Below, in pieces: positions 57,784 through 64,000 of a stretch of 64,000 nt of DNA. The DNA comes from Phormidesmis priestleyi Ana (GTDB lineage Bacteria; Cyanobacteriota; Cyanobacteriia; Phormidesmidales; Phormidesmidaceae). Each line of letters begins with the position of its first letter. The stretch's first letter is position 1. A program made the translations under genes and the position numbers. The notes under the pieces are model-generated. The model made no database searches. It saw only the letters and a program-made list of their open reading frames with translations, and was not told the DNA's origin. The stretch lies in NCBI GenBank assembly GCA_001314865.1, contig LJZR01000028.1, positions 1 to 64,000 on the forward strand, written 5' to 3'.

Positions 57784-58258
57784 CTGTAAAAAGCGCTGGT
57801 GGAGAACATTAGGAAAGCGCGCTGTGAAAGCATCCCAAAAGCATCCAAAATTATGAAAAGAATTTTAATCTATTATCTTGCTTCGCCCTTAATTCTCTGT
57901 CCTTAATTCCTTAATTATTGATGTCTAAACGAAACAATCTGAGGTTTGTTTACGAAAATTCTTATTGTGCAGAGAAATCAATATTTTTGGGGCTAAATCC
58001 ATGAGAACCTATGTCTGAAGACAGAGATTGTTATTTATTTTTATTGCAAGCCCGATAGGATAGTTCAATCCTCTAAGAATTTTCTTACAATTAAAGGAAG
58101 ATTTTTGGGGCAGTAGTGTAGTTTAAACGCTTGTTTTTTTGAGTCGTATTTTTTTGGGATCTATCCAAGAAAAAGAGGCGTGAGCCTTTAAAAAAATGAG
58201 GTCAATCTAACTTAAACCTAACTTAAGCTTAAACCTAACTTAAGAGAGAGTGTGTTAA
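57764..58258. promoter_or_regulatory. 495-bp divergent control region between the PTS operon and ppsA
   Basis: This is an AT-rich region that must carry promoters for the PTS operon (minus) and ppsA (plus). A perfect palindrome TGTCTGAAGACA lies at 58012-58023. Tandem AACTTAAACCTAACTTAAGC-like units precede ppsA (58209-58243). No regulator gene lies nearby. An operator for a LacI/DeoR/Cra-type factor is possible but not shown. Confidence 0.5.
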
Positions 58259-60652
58259 ATGGAAAGTCATGAACGCGTCGTTTGGCTAGAGTCGGTAAAC
58301 AATCAAGACGTGGAGCGAGTCGGCGGCAAAAACGCTTCCCTAGGCGAGCTGATAAGCGAACTAAAGCAAACCGGTATCCGGGTTCCTGACGGTTTTGCAA
58401 CGACCGCTAGTGCCTATCGGGCCTTTATTGAAACCAACGAACTCGCACCCCAAATTCAGTCTCAGCTAGAGGCTTGGACCCAAGGCAAGCAATCTCTCGA
58501 AGTCACGGGCAAGGCCATTCGTACGCTGTTTAGAAGAGCCCCCTTCCCAGCAGACCTAAGCCGCGATATCACCCAGGCTTACAAGGCGCTTAGCGATCGC
58601 TACGGCACTCATGAAACCGATGTAGCGGTGCGCAGTAGTGCCACGGCAGAAGATCTGCCAGATGCCAGCTTTGCCGGTCAGCAGGAAACTTTTTTAAACA
58701 TCAGCGGCGAAGCTGAGCTATTAGAAGCCTGCCGTAAGTGCTTTGCCTCCCTGTTTACTAATCGGGCCATCAGCTATCGCCATGAAAAAGGCTTTGACCA
58801 TTTGAGTGTGGCGCTATCGATAGGCGTGCAAAAAATGGTGCGCTCTGACAAAGCCTGCGCGGGCGTGATGTTTTCAATCGATACCGAGACCGGCTTTCCA
58901 GATGCAGTGTTGCTAACGGGCGCTTGGGGCCTTGGTGAAACGGTGGTTCAAGGGAGTGTCACACCCGACCAATTTACTATTTTTAAGCCCCTGCTCAAGA
59001 ACCCTCAGCTACGCCCCATTATTGAAAAGAAAAAAGGCACGAAAGCCAAAAAGATGATCTACGCCACCGATGGGAATAAAACAACGGTGAATACGATCAA
59101 CACCAGTGGCAAAGAGCGCAATGCCTTTGTGCTCAGCGATGACGAGATTTTGGAACTAGCCCGCTGGGCGGTACTCATTGAAGCGCACTACGGCTGCCCC
59201 ATGGATATGGAATGGGCCAAAGATGGCGATACGGGTGAGCTGTTTATTGTGCAGGCAAGGCCCGAGACGGTGCAATCTCAGCAGTCGGCTGGTTTGTTGA
59301 AAACCTATAAGCTCAAGGAATCGGGTTCTGTACTGGCCACGGGGTTGAGTATTGGCAGTGCGATCGCCACGGGCAAAGTATGCCGGGTTCTCAGCGCGCA
59401 AGATATCGATCAGGTAGAAGAAGGCAGCATTCTGGTCACCGAAATGACTGACCCCGACTGGGTTCCGGTGATGAAAAAAGTAGCCGGAATTGTCACCGAC
59501 TATGGCGGGCGCACCTGTCATGCGGCCATTGTGAGTAGGGAACTCGGAATTCCAGCGGTAATTGGCACGGGCGATGGCACTCGCGTGTTAAAAGATCACC
59601 AAGCGGTGACGCTTTCTTGCGCAGAAGGCGACCAGGGCTATATATACGAGGGCCTGCTTGAGTTTGACATGGCCGATGTTGACCTGAGCGATATGCCCGA
59701 AACGCGCACTCAAATTATGTTGAACATTGCCAGCCCAGGAGCGGCGTTTGACTGGTGGCAGCTGCCTGCTAAAGGCATTGGGTTAGCGCGAATGGAATTT
59801 ATTATCAATAATTTGATCAAAATTCATCCAATGGCGCTGATTCATTACGACGCCCTGCAAGATCGCGAAGCTTGGAAAACCATCCGAGATATGACTCAAG
59901 GCTTTGATGACAAACGTGATTACTTTGTTGAGAATTTGTCGGAGGGCATTGGCAAAATCGCGGCCTCTCAATACCCTCACCCGGTGATCGTTCGGCTCAG
60001 TGATTTTAAAACCAACGAGTACGCCGATTTGATTGGGGGCAAAGAGTTTGAGCCAGAAGAGTCTAACCCAATGTTAGGATTTAGAGGGGCTGCTCGGTAC
60101 TATAGCGATCGCTATCGAGCGGGCTTTTTGTTGGAATGCCAAGCCCTAAAAAAAGTTCGAGAAGACATGGGCTTTGATAATGTGGTTATTATGGTGCCAT
60201 TTTGTCGCCGGTTGGAAGAAGCGGATAAGGTGCTAAAGATTTTGGCCGAAAATGGGTTAGAGCGAGGCAAAAATAATCTACAAATTTACGTGATGTGCGA
60301 AATTCCATCTAACGTTTTTTTGGCCGATCAGTTTGCTGAGCGTTTCGATGGCTTTTCAATTGGTAGCAATGACCTCACTCAGCTCATTCTTGGGGTAGAT
60401 CGCGATTCGGCAGCGCTAGCCGATCTGTTTGACGAGCAAGATGAGGCGGTAAAAATGGCCATTCGACAGGTGATTAAAGCAGCCCATGCAGCAGGACGCA
60501 AGGTTGGAATTTGTGGTCAAGGGCCGAGCGACTATCCTAAATTTGCACAGTTTTTAGTCGAAGCCGGAATTGACTCAATGTCGCTCAATCCTGACAGCGT
60601 TGTTCAGGTTAAGCGACAAGTCGCTGCGCAGGAAGCTGCTGATGTCGCTTAA
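58259..60652 (+). CDS. ppsA: Phosphoenolpyruvate synthase
   Basis: This is a 797-residue enzyme converting pyruvate + ATP to PEP + AMP + Pi. The N-terminal ATP-grasp-type domain has GGKNASLGELI and VRSSATAEDLPDASFAGQQE. The central phospho-His is in GGRTCHAAIVSRELGIPAV. The C-terminal PEP/pyruvate domain has FSIGSNDLTQL and the Cys of GICGQGPSD. It is divergent from the PTS operon, consistent with making PEP for it or for gluconeogenesis. It overlaps the exoD-like start by 11 nt. Confidence 0.95.
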   Translation: MESHERVVWLESVNNQDVERVGGKNASLGELISELKQTGIRVPDGFATTASAYRAFIETNELAPQIQSQLEAWTQGKQSLEVTGKAIRTLFRRAPFPADLSRDITQAYKALSDRYGTHETDVAVRSSATAEDLPDASFAGQQETFLNISGEAELLEACRKCFASLFTNRAISYRHEKGFDHLSVALSIGVQKMVRSDKACAGVMFSIDTETGFPDAVLLTGAWGLGETVVQGSVTPDQFTIFKPLLKNPQLRPIIEKKKGTKAKKMIYATDGNKTTVNTINTSGKERNAFVLSDDEILELARWAVLIEAHYGCPMDMEWAKDGDTGELFIVQARPETVQSQQSAGLLKTYKLKESGSVLATGLSIGSAIATGKVCRVLSAQDIDQVEEGSILVTEMTDPDWVPVMKKVAGIVTDYGGRTCHAAIVSRELGIPAVIGTGDGTRVLKDHQAVTLSCAEGDQGYIYEGLLEFDMADVDLSDMPETRTQIMLNIASPGAAFDWWQLPAKGIGLARMEFIINNLIKIHPMALIHYDALQDREAWKTIRDMTQGFDDKRDYFVENLSEGIGKIAASQYPHPVIVRLSDFKTNEYADLIGGKEFEPEESNPMLGFRGAARYYSDRYRAGFLLECQALKKVREDMGFDNVVIMVPFCRRLEEADKVLKILAENGLERGKNNLQIYVMCEIPSNVFLADQFAERFDGFSIGSNDLTQLILGVDRDSAALADLFDEQDEAVKMAIRQVIKAAHAAGRKVGICGQGPSDYPKFAQFLVEAGIDSMSLNPDSVVQVKRQVAAQEAADVA

Positions 60653-61244
60653 GTTTTCTGACGAGCTCACAATGCTCCTCAAAAAAGAGCGAGATAGCCC
60701 TTTGACCCTGGCTAATGTTTTAGCAGAGACCTCGGAACGAAGCTTTTGCTTGGTGATTATCTTGCTGGTTTTCCCGTTTTTATTTCCGATGCTGCCGGGA
60801 ATGACAACACCGCTGGGCTCTGCTTGTTTACTACTGTCTTTGCAAATGGCGGGGGGCAGGCACACGCCCTGGCTCCCGGCTCGCATTGCTCAGTTTCAAT
60901 TCTCTGAAAAATTTATTACTTGGCTGCTCAACCATCTCAGGCAAGTTATCAAAATCGTCGAAAAAGTCGCTAAGCCTCGATGGTCAAGATTTACGCAAAG
61001 AAAGATTGTCTGGCGAATGAATGGCCTGTGTATTACCTGGCTCGCGCTACTGCTCATGTCGCCCGTGCCGCTTACCAATCCATTGCCTACGCTAGGCATT
61101 TTGACCTTGGCGATCGCAACCGTTGAAATGGATGGATTGCTAATGCTCTTAGGCTATGGCCTAGTCGGCTTCAATACCGCTTTGTTTGGGTCAATTGGCT
61201 ATCTTTTGTGGCGATCGCCCGACCTGCTTCAACAGTTATTTTAA
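60642..61244 (+). CDS. ExoD-family membrane protein
   Basis: This is a 200-residue membrane protein of the ExoD family, starting at ATG 60642 inside the last codons of ppsA (11-nt overlap). It has about five hydrophobic segments and the conserved start FSDELTMLLKKERDSPLTLANVL, followed by the VFPFLFPMLPGMTTPLGSAC block. ExoD was named for rhizobial exopolysaccharide effects. The function in cyanobacteria is unknown. An upstream frame extends to 60570, but it overlaps ppsA and is less likely. Confidence 0.85.
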   Translation: MSLKFSDELTMLLKKERDSPLTLANVLAETSERSFCLVIILLVFPFLFPMLPGMTTPLGSACLLLSLQMAGGRHTPWLPARIAQFQFSEKFITWLLNHLRQVIKIVEKVAKPRWSRFTQRKIVWRMNGLCITWLALLLMSPVPLTNPLPTLGILTLAIATVEMDGLLMLLGYGLVGFNTALFGSIGYLLWRSPDLLQQLF

Positions 61245-61282
61245 ACGATTGTTTTAGATGATTATTTTCACCGGCAAAACAC

Positions 61283-62797
61283 CTACAAAACAGGTGCTAG
61301 CAACCGAGAAACCCGAGCGGCCAGCTTGAACCCAAAACTTTTTTTCTGATAGCTAGAAAGATCTATCAAACGAGAGACTTTAAAGTCATCTAACAGCATC
61401 TTTTCAACATTTTGAATAAAAGTAGGATGATTTTTATTTTGCAGACTGTTGCCCTGATGAGCAGTCCAATCAATCGCAAAGGTCATAACCTCAAAATTGA
61501 GAACAAACGAACGGTTATCTAGGTTAACCGTACCCACCCCCGCGATGGCAAAAGTCTCGCCATCGCACAAAATCACTTTTTGATGCATGAAACCTGGCTG
61601 ATAGCGATAGAGCCGTATGCCGGTTTTTTGCAACTCCTCATAGTAAGAAAACGAGCATAAATAAACCAGGTAGTGATCAGGCCGATTAGGTAGAATAATG
61701 CGCACATCAACGCCCCGAATAGCGGCTAGCTTAAGCGCATTCAACACAGAGGCACTGGGTACAAAGTAAGGGCTAGCAATCCATAAACGCGTTTGCGCGC
61801 GGTTAATCAGCTCTAAGAAAAACAACGTGCAGGTAGGTATCGGATCGGCAGGGCCAGTTGCCAACACAAAAGCGGTGTGACGGTTGCGTTTATCTGTGTC
61901 AATCACCCACGACACCTCAAGCATGTCTTTGGTAGCCCAGTACCAATCGCTCAAAAAGCTTTTTTGCAAACACTGCACAACCGGCCCTTTTACCTGAATA
62001 TGAGTGTCTCGCCAGTCGCCCAGTTTAGGATCTTTGCCTAAGTATTCATCGCCAATGTTAAGGCCACCGACCAAGCCAATTTTCCCATCTGCAATCAGTA
62101 TCTTACGATGGTTGCGAAAATTAACTTGAAAGCGGCTTCTAATCCCCTTGGTACTGCGAAAGCTATTGACAACAATACCGTGCTGGCGCAGCGCGTTGAG
62201 ATAAGTTCGCGGTAGCTTGCGTGAACCAATGCCATCTGTTAGCAGATAAATGCGCACACCTTCTTTGGCCTTAGCAATTAAAGCGGCCTTAAAAATGTTG
62301 CCAATATCGTCATCGTGGAGAATATATGATTGCAGCAAAATGTAGTCTGTCGCTGAGGCGATCGCAGCTAGCATTTTTGGGTAGGTTTGAGCGCCATTAA
62401 CCAAAAGTAAAATATCATTGTGGCTCGTGAAAGGTAGCGCAGTAAGGGTCTCAGCCAATTGCCCAATCGTAGCCAACTCATCCGGCAAAGTGGCTGCCAA
62501 GGCCAAAATATTACCGTAAGCATGGCGCACTAAGCCCTGATGCTCTTTGTAAGCGCGCTGCAAAGCCTCTGAATAGCCCTTAAATTTGTTTTTGCCCAAT
62601 ATCCAATACAGCGGAATACTGACCCAAGGCAATGTAATCAAGGAAAGGCTCCATGCGATCGCCCCCCGAGACGACTGCACATATAAAACAGCATGGGCCG
62701 CATTCACGATCCCCAACAGGTGAATCAACACCGAAAGCGTGCTAAACAGAGAAAGTAAAGTAGCTGTTGAGATCACCATACAAGAAAAAGAGCACAC
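61283..62797 (-). CDS. Cardiolipin synthase-like phospholipase D family protein
   Basis: This is a 504-residue membrane-associated protein. Two N-terminal hydrophobic segments (about 8-30 and 44-66) are followed by two PLD HKD motifs: NHRKILIADGKIGLVGG (about residue 233) and HQKVILCDGETFAIAGVG (about 410). This layout is that of cardiolipin synthases, which transfer phosphatidyl groups between phosphatidylglycerol molecules. Cyanobacteria usually contain little or no cardiolipin, so the product in this organism is not certain. The start is GTG 62797, or ATG 62779 six codons further in. Confidence 0.88.
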   Translation of the reverse strand: MCSFSCMVISTATLLSLFSTLSVLIHLLGIVNAAHAVLYVQSSRGAIAWSLSLITLPWVSIPLYWILGKNKFKGYSEALQRAYKEHQGLVRHAYGNILALAATLPDELATIGQLAETLTALPFTSHNDILLLVNGAQTYPKMLAAIASATDYILLQSYILHDDDIGNIFKAALIAKAKEGVRIYLLTDGIGSRKLPRTYLNALRQHGIVVNSFRSTKGIRSRFQVNFRNHRKILIADGKIGLVGGLNIGDEYLGKDPKLGDWRDTHIQVKGPVVQCLQKSFLSDWYWATKDMLEVSWVIDTDKRNRHTAFVLATGPADPIPTCTLFFLELINRAQTRLWIASPYFVPSASVLNALKLAAIRGVDVRIILPNRPDHYLVYLCSFSYYEELQKTGIRLYRYQPGFMHQKVILCDGETFAIAGVGTVNLDNRSFVLNFEVMTFAIDWTAHQGNSLQNKNHPTFIQNVEKMLLDDFKVSRLIDLSSYQKKSFGFKLAARVSRLLAPVL

Positions 62798-62802
62798 AAA
62801 TT

Positions 62803-62841
62803 ATGACTGCTTTTTATGACTGCTTTTTATGACTGCTTTTT
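62803..62841 (-). repeat. 13-bp tandem triplication at the stop of the nuclease-like gene
   Basis: ATGACTGCTTTTT occurs at 62803-62815, 62816-62828 and 62829-62841. The last copy overlaps the stop codon of the endonuclease/exonuclease/phosphatase gene (62840-62842, reverse). The other copies fill the spacer up to the PLD gene start. Confidence 0.95.
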
Positions 62842-63697
62842 AACCGCACAGCTCCACTAACAGCGGATTGTGATCAGATGATGTAATGGTATCAATCACC
62901 CTAGCACTAAACGGTTTTTGACTGAATCCTCGGAAAAAGATATAGTCCAACGGTGGCGACATCCAAAAGTTTTTGATCTTTTGAGTATCTTCAGGACTAA
63001 AAGAGACGGGCGTCAGCTGTAGTCGCTTCGCCATTTCATAGAGCATTAGCCAGCGAGCACGGTTCCAGGTATTAAAGTCTCCTGAAAAAATAATTGCCCC
63101 CGAATGCTTCTGCAGCCTAGCCTCTAAGGCCCATAGCTGAGCTTTAAATTTGCCCAGATCGACAAAGTTAATTAGGTGGGTATTTACCGCCAGCAAATTT
63201 TCTTCATCAGAGAGCCAATACTCAGAAAACAGAGAAATCTTTGGGGTATTAGTCACTGGCTCAGTATACTGAGTCATCAAGGCTTGACTGCTCACATGAT
63301 CCGCTTTGGCCGCAATTAAAACGCCCGAGTAGGTATTATCCAAAGTATCGATAAAATTAGGCGCAAAACTCCATCCCATCTCTGCTAGCTCAGGCATTAC
63401 TCTTAGTTCGGCGCAAAGCCGGACTTCTTGCAAAAAAATCTTATCTGGCTGATACCATTCAACCATCGCCAAAAACTCTCGTCGCCACACTTTATCATGG
63501 TTATTTTTAGCAATATTCCAGCTCAAGACTTTAATCGAGTTTTTTTTTTGACCTTTATTTACGTCTTTATTAGGAGTGCTTGACAACTCAATCGAACGAT
63601 TACCGTGGATAGTAGTTTCGGGTACTGACCCAAATCGCTCAATCGGATTGAGTTTGCTGAAGTAGGCTAAAAGGTTTTGTTCTTTAAGCTCGAACAT
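62840..63697 (-). CDS. Endonuclease/exonuclease/phosphatase family protein
   Basis: This is a 285-residue protein of the EEP fold, which cleaves phosphodiester bonds in nucleic acids, phospholipids or inositides. Metal and catalytic residues appear in KVLSWNIAKN, KIFLQEVRL, FSGDFNTWNRARW and SSDHNPLLVEL. I start it at ATG 63697, with AGAGGG about 10 bases before. An ATG at 63739 falls in a duplicated CTAAACATTTA stretch and is less likely. No signal peptide is evident. It is 42 bp from the PLD-like gene on the same strand, so they may be one operon. The substrate is not known. Confidence 0.85.
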   Translation of the reverse strand: MFELKEQNLLAYFSKLNPIERFGSVPETTIHGNRSIELSSTPNKDVNKGQKKNSIKVLSWNIAKNNHDKVWRREFLAMVEWYQPDKIFLQEVRLCAELRVMPELAEMGWSFAPNFIDTLDNTYSGVLIAAKADHVSSQALMTQYTEPVTNTPKISLFSEYWLSDEENLLAVNTHLINFVDLGKFKAQLWALEARLQKHSGAIIFSGDFNTWNRARWLMLYEMAKRLQLTPVSFSPEDTQKIKNFWMSPPLDYIFFRGFSQKPFSARVIDTITSSDHNPLLVELCG

Positions 63698-64000
63698 TGA
63701 GTAAGCACCCTCTGAAACAACTAAACATTTACTAAACATTTACTAAGCTTAACATCTGCAAATAGCAGCATTCAAAGGCGCTAACCACCCAGTAACCGAA
63801 CCTCTATCCTCTATCCTCGAATCTCTGTCCTGCTTTCAGCCAATTAGCTGTCAATTAGCAGCCAACTGGAAAAGTATCCCATTGCGGTAATAAAACTACT
63901 TTTCGCAACCACTAACTTACAGCCTCCTCAAAGAGACCATTCAAAACAATCCTCTAATGAATCAGCCACATAAAACCTAATGAATCAGCCACATATCAGC
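63698..64000. other. Right-edge spacer with a 19-bp direct repeat
   Basis: No gene is seen. Duplicated CTAAACATTTA occurs near 63721-63742. CTAATGAATCAGCCACATA occurs at 63954-63972 and 63977-63995. The start of the next gene may lie beyond the edge. Confidence 0.6.

Overview
The window looks like a cyanobacterial chromosome segment. The palindrome GCGATCGC (HIP1) recurs throughout genes and spacers. The gene set is also cyanobacterial: a DesA-type acyl-lipid desaturase, a phytol kinase homologue, a geranylgeranyl-reductase-family flavoprotein, a cyn operon of the Synechococcus type, a P-II protein, a DUF1350 protein and a Cas6. Gene content suggests a larger-genome (Leptolyngbya-like) cyanobacterium, but the species cannot be fixed from the sequence alone.

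Layout. 0-5 kb: a Ca2+-type P-ATPase and a membrane Ser/Thr kinase. 5-11 kb: an M3 peptidase, a P-II paralogue, a phytol kinase homologue, pyrH-frr, an FAD reductase and a small conserved protein. 11-17 kb: envelope and secreted functions (a TpsB transporter, a glycoside-hydrolase-like protein, an esterase) and a decayed alpha/beta hydrolase. 17-19 kb: an orphan Cas6 and an unknown gene. 19-26 kb: the cyanate module (cynA-B-D and cynS) next to an AraC-type response regulator and a divergent PAS histidine kinase. 26-33 kb: a lipocalin-sized unknown secreted protein, a rhomboid, a pentapeptide-repeat protein, a P450, a YgfZ-like protein, a DUF1350 hydrolase, tRNA-Val(GAC) and desA. 34-45 kb: an ABC-F ATPase, a histidine kinase, a DUF1501/DUF1800 pair and a giant CheB-CheR-PAS-kinase-receiver protein. 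45-52 kb: a group of oxidoreductases and small membrane or binding proteins, ending in an aldo/keto reductase remnant. 52-61 kb: a complete fructose phosphotransferase system (IIA-HPr-EI fusion, 1-phosphofructokinase, IIB'BC) divergent from PEP synthase and an ExoD-like protein. 61-64 kb: a cardiolipin synthase-like PLD protein and an endo/exonuclease/phosphatase protein.

How the parts fit. The cyn genes import and hydrolyse cyanate as a nitrogen source. The PTS genes import and phosphorylate fructose at the expense of PEP, which the divergent PpsA can regenerate from pyruvate. A PTS is uncommon in cyanobacteria, so this block may be acquired.

Two features cut across the whole window. First, many gene ends carry exact tandem duplications of 10-17 bp that include the stop codon (frr, cas6, the ABC-F gene, the pentapeptide gene, fruA, the AKR remnant, the 62.8 kb nuclease-like gene). 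Similar short in-frame duplications occur inside coding regions. Second, two genes are clearly decayed by internal deletion plus frameshift (15956-16880 and 51976-52331). No CRISPR array, rRNA, insertion sequence or prophage was recognised.
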